A DNA stretch of 64,000 nucleotides from Paenibacillus sp. FSL R5-0341 (lineage in GTDB: Bacteria > Bacillota > Bacilli > Paenibacillales > Paenibacillaceae): positions 4,588,001 to 4,652,000 of the forward strand of contig NZ_CP150241.1 of the NCBI RefSeq assembly GCF_037975235.1. The letters run 5' to 3'. Of this stretch, positions 1-10,540 are shown piece by piece. The position numbers and the translations under genes were made by a program. Under the pieces are notes generated by a model that saw only the letters and a program-made list of their open reading frames with translations, did no database searches and was not told where the DNA came from. Within the stretch, counting starts at the first letter, position 1, and each line of letters opens with the position of its first letter.

Positions 1-1161
1 CGCAGTCTGTTCGCCCTGACCCTGTTCCAGCAGCTGCGCGAGGCGCGAGCAATCGGCTTGAAGTCCGTCCCGTTCCCGTTGCAGCTCTTTCGCTTGTTCC
101 AGTTGTTCCAGGCGCAACAGCAGTTTCGGTTCTTCCTCGGCCATTTGCGAACGTGCCGTCTCGGCCTTCTCCGCTTCCTGAACAGCCAGACGCTCATGTT
201 CCAATGCTTGCTGATGAGCTGTCTCGGCGGTATCCTGCCGCTGCTTCTGCGTAAACTTGGCATCTCGAACCGTCTGCAACGCAGGCAGTATTGCATCTGC
301 CGCAACAGATTGTTTCAGCCGTTGTTCACCTGCCTCAACCTGTGGTTCCAGTGCTTTCAGCTTCTGCTGTTCATCTTTCCGGGCCTGCCGTTCGTTACTT
401 AGCTCACGGATTTTACACAGCTGTTCGACTTCCTTCGTAGCTTCATCCAGCGCTTTGCGAGACAATTCAGACTGTTGAACTGCGGTTTGGAGAAGACGTT
501 TGGTTTCTGCCAGTGTCTCTTTGCTGGCATTACCAAGTCCCTGTTGCTCTGCAGCAAGAGATTGGTGAACCATATCGTTATCCTTGACCCGCCGACTTAA
601 TTTGATGGCCAACTGATCCCCATACTTCTCCAGATGGAATAATCGTTGCAGCATCTGGCGACGTTCACTGCCTTTGAGTGACAAAAACTCGGCAAACTTC
701 CCTTGCGGAAGTACCACTGCCCGTGTAAAATCATCCATCTTCAAACCGATCACATCTTCAACGCAGCGATTCACATCTGCCAACTTGTCGGCAAGTACCT
801 GCTCTTCGCCATTGACTGTCTCTATGAATTTGCTAATCGTGTTACTAACGGACACTTCATTATTCCGTTTGAAACGTCGCTCTACCCGGAACCTTCGAGT
901 TCCTTCCGCTGACATCAGTTCGAATGTAAAAGCAACCGACAGCGAATCTTCTGCATGATTCATAATGCCTTGTGTACCGTTCACCGCACGTTCTACTTTT
1001 CCGTACATGGCGAGTGTGATGGCATCGAGCAAGGAAGATTTACCACTGCCCGTAGGACCGAAAATACCGAATAGACCCGTCTCCGTCAGCACGGTAAAAT
1101 CAATTTCCTGCATCTCCCGATAACTTTGCAGTCCGGCAACTTTTAATAAAATGGGCTTCAT
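1..1161 (-). CDS. sbcC: Exonuclease subunit SbcC, N-terminal part (cut by window edge)
   Basis: This is the large SMC-like ATPase subunit of the SbcCD nuclease, which opens hairpins and processes DNA ends. The frame read backward from an ATG at 1161 has no stop to the window edge (387 codons). Seen: an N-terminal P-loop GPTGSGKS at about residues 35-42, the beginning of the ATPase head, followed from about residue 190 by a long stretch rich in Glu, Gln, Leu and Arg that fits the coiled-coil arm. The zinc hook and the C-terminal Walker B half lie outside the window. Its ATG overlaps the sbcD stop by four bases (ATGA), so the two are translationally coupled. The family call is firm; only the C-terminal part is missing. 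Confidence 0.93.
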   Translation of the reverse strand, partial: MKPILLKVAGLQSYREMQEIDFTVLTETGLFGIFGPTGSGKSSLLDAITLAMYGKVERAVNGTQGIMNHAEDSLSVAFTFELMSAEGTRRFRVERRFKRNNEVSVSNTISKFIETVNGEEQVLADKLADVNRCVEDVIGLKMDDFTRAVVLPQGKFAEFLSLKGSERRQMLQRLFHLEKYGDQLAIKLSRRVKDNDMVHQSLAAEQQGLGNASKETLAETKRLLQTAVQQSELSRKALDEATKEVEQLCKIRELSNERQARKDEQQKLKALEPQVEAGEQRLKQSVAADAILPALQTVRDAKFTQKQRQDTAETAHQQALEHERLAVQEAEKAETARSQMAEEEPKLLLRLEQLEQAKELQRERDGLQADCSRLAQLLEQGQGEQTA

Positions 1162-2342
1162 CTTTCCTCGACCTCCTCACGCACACCCGGCTCGTCTTCA
1201 TCCACAAGTTCCAGGAAAAGCTGTACCAGGCTGTCTTCAGGTTGTGCACCACCCGTCTGGCGCTGATAGAATTTACGGAACAGTTCATGTACCGGTAGCT
1301 CGGATCGTTGCTCCAAAAGCCCTGCTGCAGCCATCTCGGGGTACACGGGGCGAATATGAATAATACCCTCATGTGATTTTCGCAACTGCTGAATCTCCTT
1401 CAGCGACATCGCCTCGTCCAGCCACACTTCCATGTCGATAAAAGCCTGCGGATCACGTCCCTCGTCCAGCCAGCGATATACTTCTGCTAGACCACCACGT
1501 GCCTGCCAACGCACAAGCGGACGCCCAGACGTTAACAAGACTTCCTCTACCTGTGCAGCTCCACCCGGTGCCAGATCGACCATCGTGACAGACTTACTCT
1601 GCCCCGCTTCCGAGAAGCTGTAGGCCAGCGGAGAACCGCTATATCGAATCACTCCGTCTCCCTTGACAGCCTGTGCACGATGAAGATGCCCAAGCGCTGT
1701 GTATTGCGCACCAGTCGATAAAGAAGAAGGGTCTACCGTGTATGCCCCACCGATCTGAATCGGACGTTCCGAATCACTCTCAAGTCCACCGAGCACATAG
1801 ATATGGCTCATGGCCAAGTTCACGGTATCCGGGCGAAAAGAAGCTGCCAGACGCTGCATTAACATGCCCACCCGGTGACTGTATGCCTGACGAAGCACAT
1901 TTTCGTCCCCATCCGTGGTCAGCAATTCATTCAATCTGGCTTCAGAAGGATAAGGTAATGCGGCAATCTGTGCAGTTTCTCCGGTTCGCTTTGCATAGAT
2001 GGTTACCGCTTCTGAAGTAGGCATCCCTACGAGTGTAATGCCCTGCCTGTTCACCAGTGGAGTTACAGAAGCCACCCGCTCTGGCTGATCATGATTCCCT
2101 GCAATTACCACGAGAGGTCTTCCATGCTCCGTCAGACGTGCTGCCGCTTCATAAAAAAGTTGTTCCGCCGCTGCGGGAGGATTCACGGAATCATACACAT
2201 CTCCGGCCATCAATATGGCATCCGCCTGCTGCTCATCAGCCACCCTGACAAGTTCATCAACGAAATCTTCCTGTTCACGCAGTCGGCTTCGTCCTTCCAG
2301 CGTTTTTCCCAAATGCCAGTCCCCTGTATGCAAAATACGCAT
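1158..2342 (-). CDS. sbcD: Exonuclease subunit SbcD
   Basis: Mre11-type metallophosphoesterase, the nuclease partner of SbcC. From the chosen start the protein has 394 residues. Visible phosphodiesterase motifs are GDWH (D8, H10), AGDVYD (D48), GNHD (83-85) and GHLH (about residue 220), all in the expected order. A longer frame begins with GTG at 2354, but the AGAGGGG ribosome site sits directly against that codon and is correctly placed (about 10 bases) for the ATG at 2342, giving the family-like start MRILHTGDWHLGK. It lies about 50 bases downstream of addA and overlaps sbcC by four bases, so repair genes addB, addA, sbcD and sbcC probably form one transcription unit. Confidence 0.95.
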   Translation of the reverse strand: MRILHTGDWHLGKTLEGRSRLREQEDFVDELVRVADEQQADAILMAGDVYDSVNPPAAAEQLFYEAAARLTEHGRPLVVIAGNHDQPERVASVTPLVNRQGITLVGMPTSEAVTIYAKRTGETAQIAALPYPSEARLNELLTTDGDENVLRQAYSHRVGMLMQRLAASFRPDTVNLAMSHIYVLGGLESDSERPIQIGGAYTVDPSSLSTGAQYTALGHLHRAQAVKGDGVIRYSGSPLAYSFSEAGQSKSVTMVDLAPGGAAQVEEVLLTSGRPLVRWQARGGLAEVYRWLDEGRDPQAFIDMEVWLDEAMSLKEIQQLRKSHEGIIHIRPVYPEMAAAGLLEQRSELPVHELFRKFYQRQTGGAQPEDSLVQLFLELVDEDEPGVREEVEER

Positions 2343-2396
2343 TGTCCGTTCCACCCCTCTCCCATTTGATATACATGGTTTTGAATTCCGATCTTT

Positions 2397-5300
2397 TTAT
2401 AACTTCACTGCATGTCCACCATCAAAAAAGTACAGCCACTTCCGGTCAACTTTCCGTCCCAATATATCTTCAATGGCCCTTCCATACAGCTCCAGCTGGA
2501 AGCCATAGTTTTCCGTAAGTGTACGCAGTCCACCGCGATGGTCCAACACCCGATCCGTCTTGTAATCGAGCAACACAAGCTCACCGTCCACCTCATACAG
2601 ACAGTCAATAATTCCCCGGACCAACACCGTTTCATCTTCAATGGTGGCCTGCATTTTATTTTCTTCATCTACAGTCTGGATTTCTGATTGCGTAGACTGC
2701 ACATGTAGCCATTCCACAGGGGACTGATGTGCCGGAAGTCCATACACAAACGGGATCTCCCGTTTTACCCACGCTGCACGCATTAGCTCTTTACCTGGTT
2801 CTGTATCGAAAAATCCGACCAGCTCTTCGAGTTCGATAGCCTCCACGTGGTGGGGCAGCAAAATCTGAAGCTCAACCAATCGCTGAGTGGTCTGCTCAAT
2901 AAGCTGTGAGTCAATGGCCGATTCATCTACAGGAAGATGTTGCATCAACGTATGATACACGGTCCCCCGCTCTGTCCCTGTCAATTGCTTCTCTCCCATA
3001 AATTTGGGACGACGCAGATGCAATTTGAATGACGTACCCGCAGATCCCGCATCCGAAACATTAACCGTACCGTTTGAATCTGACCCTGATCCGGTCTCAC
3101 GCTCGTTAGATTCACCAGATACGCCACGTAGTACATGACCTGCTTCATCTTTGGTGTAATTGCTTCCTGGGGTGTTGTGATTCAATAATGTCTCGGATTG
3201 TTCTCCCAGTTCCTCCATCACCTCTACGGACTGGATGTCCTGCATCGCAAGTAACGTTTTCAACTCAGTAACAGATGTGCTGGCTGCCACTTGAGTTGCT
3301 GCTTCATAGGGGTACGTCCACGAAAGCCGTTGATCAACCTCGCGAATCAGCCGTGTCTCCACTTGTTGAAGAGCTACTGTATCTGCACCTTCATCTCCAA
3401 TGTTTTGGTTAGCCGTATCTTGTGCACTCTTCGTCAGCTCTTCTACAGTTGCGGATATAACCAAATTCACAGGCTGAACTGCTTTTAGTGCAGCAATTCG
3501 TTCTTTCCGCACCTCAGTCATCCCGTCTTCTTCCCCAAGTGTCTGATCCACCACATGGTCACGAGACACCTGATCGGCAGAAACAATAGAAATCGCCCAT
3601 CGTGATTGATCATCTGCAAGACAGGCTGAGAACGAATCATTGCTTCCTGCAAGTTCTCGCAGCACAGCCGCATCTGGATGTCTCATCAGGGATGGCCCAA
3701 TCCAGTCCAGGTAGCTCCGCCCTGCAGCAAGCAGATAGTCTGGCAATGCCAGTTCAGGGCTGTCCTTGACCTGAGACCACGCCAGCGCTTTTTTCGAGGC
3801 ATCTTTTACGGTACCCAGCAGAATCATTTTCTCTTTGGGACGGGTCAACGCAACATACAGCACACGCATCTCTTCAGCAAGCAGTTCAAATTGCGCACGA
3901 CGACGAATCGCCAGATTGGCTAATGTAGGATAGGCAACCCGATTTTCACGATCTACAAACCTCGGGCCAAATCCCAGTTCCTTATGCATTAGAAACGGTG
4001 CGTTCAGATCCTGCTGATTGAACATCTTGGATATGCCACCGACAAAGACAATTGGAAACTCCAAACCTTTACTCCGGTGAATCGTCATGATCCGTACGGC
4101 GTTGTCCTGCTCACCAGAGCTACTTGCTACAGTCCCGAGGTCTCCCCCGTTTTCCCGCAGTCTGGAAACATAGGTCAGGAAACGGAACAAGCCGCGATTC
4201 GCAGTTGATTCCTCATATTGTCGTGCGCGATCGTACAATGCCTTAAGATTACTTTGACGTTGCAGTCCTCCTGGAAGACCACCAACCCAGTCCAAATAAC
4301 CGGTTTCCCGATACATACGCCAGATCAGTTCACTTAAACTGCCTTGTCTTGCCTCAAGTCTCCACTGCTGCAATTGACGCATAAAACGAATTAACTTTTG
4401 CTGCAGCTCCGAGCCTGAAATCTCCGTTATGTCCATATCTTCGCTTGCCTGTCCAGTAAAACCAGCATCTTGAACTCCATCTCTATGCACATCGAATTCG
4501 TGTACATCGTCCAGAATCTCTGCCTCAACAGAAGCTGCTGTTTCCCGCTGTCCTTGTTCCATCTCTGACCAAGCTTCCGGCCACTGCAACTGGACGATAT
4601 TGGAATCAGGATGATTATCCTGCCGGGATTGTTGTACGGCATTAGTGGAAGTATCGCCCCATTCTCCAGCAGCCGATATAACTGCATCGTAGAATGACTG
4701 TCTTTTGTCACCGAGCCGAATCTGTGCCAGTTCTTCTTCATCCAGTCCTACAATCGGGGAACGAAGCACGGAAGCGAGCGGGATATCCTGCCTTGGATTA
4801 TCAACAAGCTGAAGCAGAGACATCATGATTTCCACTTCCGTAGCCTGGAAGTAGCCCTTGCTCTGCTCCCCTCCAGCAGGAATTCCCTGCTGCCTGAATT
4901 CCTCAATCATGAGCGGAGCCCACATCAAGGTTGAACGCAGCAAGATGACCATGTCACCGTAACGTGCCGGTCGCATCGCTTTCAGGGCTTTGTCATATAC
5001 ATGGAGGGCAGGTTTGTCCGTATCCCCAACCATCTCACGAATCCGCCTCGCGATCGCCCGCGCTTCCAACTGGGCCGTTTCAAGTTCGGCACTCTCCAGT
5101 TCTGCGGAGACCGATGAATCCCCGTTCTCATCCGTACTCTCTGTCAGATCAGGACCACCGCCCTGACGATCAATTAGCATGAGCTCAGGTGTATATGCCT
5201 CATCGCCAAGCGTCTCTGACGGGAACGTAGCCCCATATGCCAGTTGAGCTCGTTCATCGTAAGCAATCTCTGCTACGCCTTCGTTCATGAGTTGCCGGAA

Positions 5301-6815
5301 TATCATGTTAACCGAATGCACAACTTCCGCTCGACTGCGGAAATTCCGCGCAAGATCAATACGTTGACCTGTACGATGCAGACGATCTTCATCATTTACG
5401 TTCTCACGTGTGCTCGCTCCATATTGACGATACTTGTTCATAAACAGACCCGGCTCAGCCAACCGGAAACGGTAGATACTCTGTTTGACATCACCTACCA
5501 TGAATCGGTTACCCGGGTTTTCTCTCGAGATCAGCTTCACGATATCTTCCTGAACCGTATTGGTGTCCTGATATTCATCGAGCAACACTTCATCGAATCG
5601 CGAACGGTACTCCATAGCCGCGTCGGAAGGCATCGACAGTTCAGGCGTCGAATCCTCATGTCGCAAAATGTGAAGGCAGTAATGCTCCAGATCACTGAAG
5701 TCAACTTGCCCACGTTCCAGTTTGGCCTGTCGATAACGTTCTCCAAATGTACTAACCAGCCTCGACAGTTCCTGCATGAGTGGTGCCGCCTGCTCCAGTT
5801 CCTGCCAGAACGAAAACGCAGTTCTTCCGAACAATGAACCTTTCAGGTCGGTCACTGCCTTTTTCGCAGCCTCACGGAGTTCCTTCACCTGATCCTGTAA
5901 AGCTGGGTCCGTCTGATCTTTTTTGCAGGGTTTCAGTTTGCCGAATGCAGCGGGTTGAAACACTTCTGGCAACCTTTCCCATGGAATAACTTGGACCGCA
6001 GACAACAGCTCTTCTACCATCAACAGGTCTTCTTTTAACGTATCTGAATAAGGTGCCGGACCTTCTGGCTGCATGGAAATATGGATACCTTGACGGAGCA
6101 GTCCTGCTGCACCACTTAAAGCAAGAGCCGCATCACGCAAAATACTCTGAACCCATGCTGAATGTCCAAGCGCCTCCACACTTTCCACCTGAAAAGCGGA
6201 TGCCATCTCTGAGAGCCAATGATCCGGCCAGGAGTGACTGCGGGAGAAATCATACAACCGTTGCACAAGTCGATGCATGGCATCATCGTTTCGTTCTCCA
6301 CTGAACCAGTCCACCAATTCGCGGAATGTACTACCTTCATCTTCTTCACCGTACTTTTCCTCAAATAGTTCTTCAAGTAGTTCCTGGCGCATGATTTCCG
6401 CTTCATTTTCATTCAGGATACGGAAAGCCGGGTTCAACGGAATTTGCTGATAGTACCGGCGAATGACTTCCATACAGAATGAATGCAATGTTGTAATAGA
6501 TGCCCGCCCAAGCAGGGACAGCTGCTTACGCAAATGTTCTTCCCCAGGCTGTTCTTCAAGCGCACGTTCCAGCGCTTCCCGAATACGTTGTTTCATCTCG
6601 GCGGCAGCCGCTTTGGTAAATGTAGCTACAAGCAAGCGATCCACACTGAATCCTTGGGAGGGATCTGCAATCTTGCGAATAATTCGTTCAACCAGCACGG
6701 CTGTCTTGCCTGATCCCGCCGCTGCGGCAACCAGAATGTCTTCTCCGCTTTCGGAGATGGCACTCCATTGGTCATCACTCCAGAAGCTACCTTCCGGTTT
6801 TGGCATATTCGTCAT
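2397..6815 (-). CDS. addA: ATP-dependent helicase/nuclease subunit AddA
   Basis: UvrD-like helicase plus nuclease subunit of AddAB, the Gram-positive counterpart of RecBCD for double-strand break repair. Seen in 1472 residues: Walker A AGSGKT (33-38), a Walker B region LLDEYQDTN near 410, helicase motif VALTRPKEK near 1000, and a C-terminal nuclease motif with DCLYE followed by LDYKTD near 1420. The protein is longer than the 1232-residue B. subtilis AddA; two hydrophilic low-complexity stretches at roughly 725-800 and 1200-1270 look like linker insertions. An AGGGG site lies 7 bases before the ATG. The ATG overlaps the addB stop by four bases. Function is well supported; the role of the insertions is unknown. 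Confidence 0.96.
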   Translation of the reverse strand: MTNMPKPEGSFWSDDQWSAISESGEDILVAAAAGSGKTAVLVERIIRKIADPSQGFSVDRLLVATFTKAAAAEMKQRIREALERALEEQPGEEHLRKQLSLLGRASITTLHSFCMEVIRRYYQQIPLNPAFRILNENEAEIMRQELLEELFEEKYGEEDEGSTFRELVDWFSGERNDDAMHRLVQRLYDFSRSHSWPDHWLSEMASAFQVESVEALGHSAWVQSILRDAALALSGAAGLLRQGIHISMQPEGPAPYSDTLKEDLLMVEELLSAVQVIPWERLPEVFQPAAFGKLKPCKKDQTDPALQDQVKELREAAKKAVTDLKGSLFGRTAFSFWQELEQAAPLMQELSRLVSTFGERYRQAKLERGQVDFSDLEHYCLHILRHEDSTPELSMPSDAAMEYRSRFDEVLLDEYQDTNTVQEDIVKLISRENPGNRFMVGDVKQSIYRFRLAEPGLFMNKYRQYGASTRENVNDEDRLHRTGQRIDLARNFRSRAEVVHSVNMIFRQLMNEGVAEIAYDERAQLAYGATFPSETLGDEAYTPELMLIDRQGGGPDLTESTDENGDSSVSAELESAELETAQLEARAIARRIREMVGDTDKPALHVYDKALKAMRPARYGDMVILLRSTLMWAPLMIEEFRQQGIPAGGEQSKGYFQATEVEIMMSLLQLVDNPRQDIPLASVLRSPIVGLDEEELAQIRLGDKRQSFYDAVISAAGEWGDTSTNAVQQSRQDNHPDSNIVQLQWPEAWSEMEQGQRETAASVEAEILDDVHEFDVHRDGVQDAGFTGQASEDMDITEISGSELQQKLIRFMRQLQQWRLEARQGSLSELIWRMYRETGYLDWVGGLPGGLQRQSNLKALYDRARQYEESTANRGLFRFLTYVSRLRENGGDLGTVASSSGEQDNAVRIMTIHRSKGLEFPIVFVGGISKMFNQQDLNAPFLMHKELGFGPRFVDRENRVAYPTLANLAIRRRAQFELLAEEMRVLYVALTRPKEKMILLGTVKDASKKALAWSQVKDSPELALPDYLLAAGRSYLDWIGPSLMRHPDAAVLRELAGSNDSFSACLADDQSRWAISIVSADQVSRDHVVDQTLGEEDGMTEVRKERIAALKAVQPVNLVISATVEELTKSAQDTANQNIGDEGADTVALQQVETRLIREVDQRLSWTYPYEAATQVAASTSVTELKTLLAMQDIQSVEVMEELGEQSETLLNHNTPGSNYTKDEAGHVLRGVSGESNERETGSGSDSNGTVNVSDAGSAGTSFKLHLRRPKFMGEKQLTGTERGTVYHTLMQHLPVDESAIDSQLIEQTTQRLVELQILLPHHVEAIELEELVGFFDTEPGKELMRAAWVKREIPFVYGLPAHQSPVEWLHVQSTQSEIQTVDEENKMQATIEDETVLVRGIIDCLYEVDGELVLLDYKTDRVLDHRGGLRTLTENYGFQLELYGRAIEDILGRKVDRKWLYFFDGGHAVKL

Positions 6816-9800
6816 GATGTTTCCCCTCCCTTGGTGTGAGATAACATATCCCAGATTTGCTGTTTGCCCGGTTTGGACAACAGATTATATTCATTTCCCT
6901 CAATATTCTCATCAAACTGACAAACAGGCTTATACGGACAGAAGGTGCACGCCACTTCCTGCTGAATACGATAAGGCTCAATGGCCACATCCCCATCCGT
7001 AATTCGGGTACCAATCTCACGGATATTACTGCGAACCGAAGCAAGCAGCGTATCCCATTGCTCTGGCGTAGCTACAGCGGCGCTGCTATAAAAACTTCCG
7101 TCTGCCTTAAGGGCAACCGGAATAATGGCTGAATACCCCTTATCCAGAGTGTTATCCATTTGAGCAATTGCGTCCCGATCCGCCAGCAGCAAACCTTTCA
7201 TTTTGAACCGTTTCAGCAGTTCTTGTCCGGCCTGCTCCGATGTCATGCCGTTTGCGGATTGCAACAGCGGGTTATGCACATGGAAATACAACGTTCCTCC
7301 CGGCATCGCCGTTTCCCCAAGCCATTCCTCGGCAGCACTAAGCAGCACCTCCAGATAGGTGAGCATTTGCAATGACAGACCATAGTACACTTCATGTAAC
7401 TTGAGGTCCGTCTGGCTTGATTTATAGTCAATGACACGCAGGAGCAGACCATTCTCGCCTTCTGCCACATCCACACGGTCAATCCGACCCACAATTTCCA
7501 TCACACAGCCGTTCTCCAGTTCAAAACGGAGTGGCGGCAGCGGTTTATCCGGTCCAAAATCAAGCTCCAGCCCAATCGGTTCGAAGCTTCCGCGTCTGGA
7601 CTGTTCCCCGAGAATAACGGATGCCCGGCTAACAATGTCCTTCAATTTGCGGAAAATATAACCGTATCGCTTGGTGCTGAGCAAAATCTCCCCTTGCAGC
7701 TGTGGTGCAATCTGCTCCACGGTTTGCTCGGCTTCCTGGCGGCATTGGTCTGGAGTCAAGCTGCCCCAACTACGATTTTCTTCACGCAACCGCATAGCCA
7801 GCTGGCTAAGTGCAGCATGAAACAGTTGTCCGATATCAGGAGCCTGAAGGCGATACAATTGCCGTTCTTTGAGACGCAGCCCGTGCGAAGCAAAATGGGA
7901 GAACGGACAAGCTACGAACCGCTCCATTCGCGAAACACTCGTCCTTACCTCTGTGCCATACAATCTGCGACTGGTAGCTGTACGTAGTGGTAATGCCCGA
8001 TTACGATAAAAGATTGATCCCAGCAGTTGCTCCAACTGAGGTCTGCTTGTCTCCCGAGATGCATGCCAGTTGTAGACTGCCCACCACATTTCAGGAATGT
8101 CTTCTCCGCGGCGCCATTTGCGCAATTGTCCAATGAGCGCAGACAAACTCTGCCCTGGATGTGTAACATAGGACCAATGAGCTTCTTCCGAGTTCGCAAC
8201 CGGTGGTTGAGCAAGCAATGGCTGTTCTTGTAAACCAAACATTTTCCGTACATGGCGGACAATCTCGGAAGGAAGCAGTGCTTTCCCCTCATCATCAGCA
8301 ACCGGGTAACTCAGCCACAACTGGCTGCTTGCCGCTGTAAGTGCCGTATAGATCAGAAAACGTTCATCCAGCATCTGCCTTGTTGCACCTGGTCCAAGCG
8401 CCACGCCTCTTTCTGTCAGCAACGATCTTTCCAGCTCCGTTAATACGCCATCATCCTGAGGTACGGCGGGCAATTCACCATCAACTGCACCAAGGACAAA
8501 TACGTATTTGATGTCCTGAAGACGTGTACGGTCCATGGAACCGACCAATACCTGATCCAGTGCTGGAGGTACCAGACCCAGCTTCAGTTCGGTCAATCCG
8601 GTCTCAATCATCCCGGCAAACAGCGTGATATCCAGCCGTTCATTCCCCATCATATCGACCATCTGATCCAATAGATCCAGCACAGCTCCCCACATCTGCC
8701 GATGTTCTCTCGAACGTTCGGGATCTCCCTGAGCTTTAGCTTCAGCAGACATATGTTCCAACTTCCAAGGAATTTCGGCATCTTCCAGCAGTCTGTATAA
8801 TGCTTCGCATTGGGCTTTGGCTGTCTTTGCCTTTTTCATTCGTTTCTCAAAAGCACCCAAGGAATCTGTAATGACCGTTCGACAACTCTCCATTAAAGAA
8901 AGCATTTGGTCCCGTCCTCGACTACGGCCATCCTGACCGTTATCTTCCAGTGATAAGCTAGGAACATACTTCCACGGTTTGCCGTCAGTCCAGCGATATC
9001 CATGAATACCACAGGCCAGTGCATAATTCTCAAGCTGGTCCATATCTTCACGGGTTATGGAACCATCACGCGGAAGCAACAGATCCGTTTTGACACAGCG
9101 AAATACATCCTCGTAACGCCAATGGCGACGAACAATATCCAGTGCGGAACGGATAAACTCAGATAATGGATGATGAAGTTCATTTCTTCTGCGGTCCAGA
9201 AAGACGGGTACGCCATAATCCCTAAATAGCGGTTCAGCTATATCAGCGTAGGTATCCAACTGGCGGACAAGTACCGCCATATCCCGATAACGCGCACCTT
9301 CGTTTTGTGCCAGGCGCCGCATCTCACGCAGTGCTCCCTCCATCTCAGCTCGACGGTTCTCCGCTGCAACCAGGCGGATTCCGGAATCAAGGCCATCACT
9401 TTTCCACCGAATTCGGCGGTCGAACCCAGCCTCTAGATGAGCAAGTCCTGGACGATCCCTGTATCTCGGTGGAATCTCTGAATCTAGCACAGTTATATCG
9501 CTCGGTACACCCAGTTCTTCAGCCATTCCTTTCAGGCGCGCGTAGGCACTCGCTGTGGGATAAAACAATTCCAGTTCTCCAGGCAGCGCACCGTGATCAT
9601 ATGGACGATCCAATGTCAGTGCAATCGTCACGGAAGAGGACTGCAACATGAGTCGACCAATCACACTCATCTCCTGTGGCGTGAATCCCTGAAAACCATC
9701 AATCCAGATCTGGGCATCCTGCAGCAATGCACTTTCCGACAAACGCTCTGTCAGCTCGGTCAACGTGTCTTCATCATCAATATATAATTGGGTCAGTTCC

Positions 9801-10315
9801 TGTTCATAGTCACGATATATTAGATTCAAGTCATGCAACTTGTCCTCCAGAATCGGCGAAGTGGATGAGATATTCCCTCCAGACAGCCCTTCTTCCAGCA
9901 AGGATGGATCAACTTCATAACGTTTAAATTCACTATATAAGTCATTTAATTCGCCTATAAAACCCAGCTGACTGCCGGATGCACCAAACAGCTTCAATTC
10001 TTCCTTACGGCGCTGGATGACTTTGTATAGCAGCATCTTCTTGCCTTCGGCTCCGATCGGAATACGAGCAGAACCGCCGGCTTCCTGCATTACGCGGTAG
10101 GCTAACCGGCGAAAGCCAAGCACTTCTGCGCGCATTGTACCTTTAATTGCTCCTGAAGACACCAATGATTGCTCCGTTCGAAAAGAACTCTGTTCCGGAA
10201 CAAGTAAAATCAAAGGTTTACCTTGCGGCTCCTTTTGCAGCAGGGATGTAATTTCCCGGGTAATCAGCGAGCTTTTGCCGCTGCCTGCCCGACCAATAAC
10301 AAAACGAACGGACAT
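6812..10315 (-). CDS. addB: ATP-dependent helicase/nuclease subunit AddB
   Basis: Second subunit of AddAB, with an inactivated-type helicase fold, Chi recognition in known homologues, and a nuclease domain for the other DNA strand. The 1167-residue protein begins MSVRFVIGRAGSGKSS with a P-loop at residues 8-15. Near the C-terminus it has a RecB-type nuclease motif VIDYKSSQTD and the iron-sulfur cluster cysteines known in B. subtilis AddB: one in VACPFSHF and three in ACTFCPYKPVC. The frame can be extended nine codons to 10342, but GGAGG lies seven bases before the ATG at 10315, so that start was taken. It is the first gene of the addB-addA-sbcD-sbcC run. Confidence 0.96.
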   Translation of the reverse strand: MSVRFVIGRAGSGKSSLITREITSLLQKEPQGKPLILLVPEQSSFRTEQSLVSSGAIKGTMRAEVLGFRRLAYRVMQEAGGSARIPIGAEGKKMLLYKVIQRRKEELKLFGASGSQLGFIGELNDLYSEFKRYEVDPSLLEEGLSGGNISSTSPILEDKLHDLNLIYRDYEQELTQLYIDDEDTLTELTERLSESALLQDAQIWIDGFQGFTPQEMSVIGRLMLQSSSVTIALTLDRPYDHGALPGELELFYPTASAYARLKGMAEELGVPSDITVLDSEIPPRYRDRPGLAHLEAGFDRRIRWKSDGLDSGIRLVAAENRRAEMEGALREMRRLAQNEGARYRDMAVLVRQLDTYADIAEPLFRDYGVPVFLDRRRNELHHPLSEFIRSALDIVRRHWRYEDVFRCVKTDLLLPRDGSITREDMDQLENYALACGIHGYRWTDGKPWKYVPSLSLEDNGQDGRSRGRDQMLSLMESCRTVITDSLGAFEKRMKKAKTAKAQCEALYRLLEDAEIPWKLEHMSAEAKAQGDPERSREHRQMWGAVLDLLDQMVDMMGNERLDITLFAGMIETGLTELKLGLVPPALDQVLVGSMDRTRLQDIKYVFVLGAVDGELPAVPQDDGVLTELERSLLTERGVALGPGATRQMLDERFLIYTALTAASSQLWLSYPVADDEGKALLPSEIVRHVRKMFGLQEQPLLAQPPVANSEEAHWSYVTHPGQSLSALIGQLRKWRRGEDIPEMWWAVYNWHASRETSRPQLEQLLGSIFYRNRALPLRTATSRRLYGTEVRTSVSRMERFVACPFSHFASHGLRLKERQLYRLQAPDIGQLFHAALSQLAMRLREENRSWGSLTPDQCRQEAEQTVEQIAPQLQGEILLSTKRYGYIFRKLKDIVSRASVILGEQSRRGSFEPIGLELDFGPDKPLPPLRFELENGCVMEIVGRIDRVDVAEGENGLLLRVIDYKSSQTDLKLHEVYYGLSLQMLTYLEVLLSAAEEWLGETAMPGGTLYFHVHNPLLQSANGMTSEQAGQELLKRFKMKGLLLADRDAIAQMDNTLDKGYSAIIPVALKADGSFYSSAAVATPEQWDTLLASVRSNIREIGTRITDGDVAIEPYRIQQEVACTFCPYKPVCQFDENIEGNEYNLLSKPGKQQIWDMLSHTKGGETS

Positions 10316-10355
10316 GTCTAATCCTCCAAACCACACGTACAAGATTTTAATTCCC

Positions 10356-10364
10356 AGTATAACA
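10356..10364 (-). promoter_or_regulatory. Probable extended -10 promoter of addB operon
   Basis: On the minus strand TGTTATACT forms an extended -10 (TG-N-TATACT) about 40 bases before the addB ATG. No good -35 is visible, as is common with extended -10 promoters. Inferred from sequence only. Confidence 0.4.
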
Positions 10365-10431
10365 TATCTGACTTGGTTCGGAACATACGTTTGCCACTAT
10401 CCGGTAAAACCGGAGAACATCTCCGTTAACA

Positions 10432-10469
10432 CGGCAAAAAGCCCGCAGCTGTTCACACTGTGGACTTTT
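10432..10469 (-). terminator. Terminator after the rRNA methyltransferase gene
   Basis: Read on the minus strand, a stem formed by GTCCACAG and CTGCGGGC closes a short loop and is followed by TTTTTG. It lies between the stop of the methyltransferase at 10541 and the addB promoter, so it probably separates the two. Confidence 0.5.
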
Positions 10470-10540
10470 GACTGAAAGTATCATTCATTTAAACTTTACT
10501 TTACCTTACGAGAGATTAAAAAAAGTGAGAAGAGACTCTT

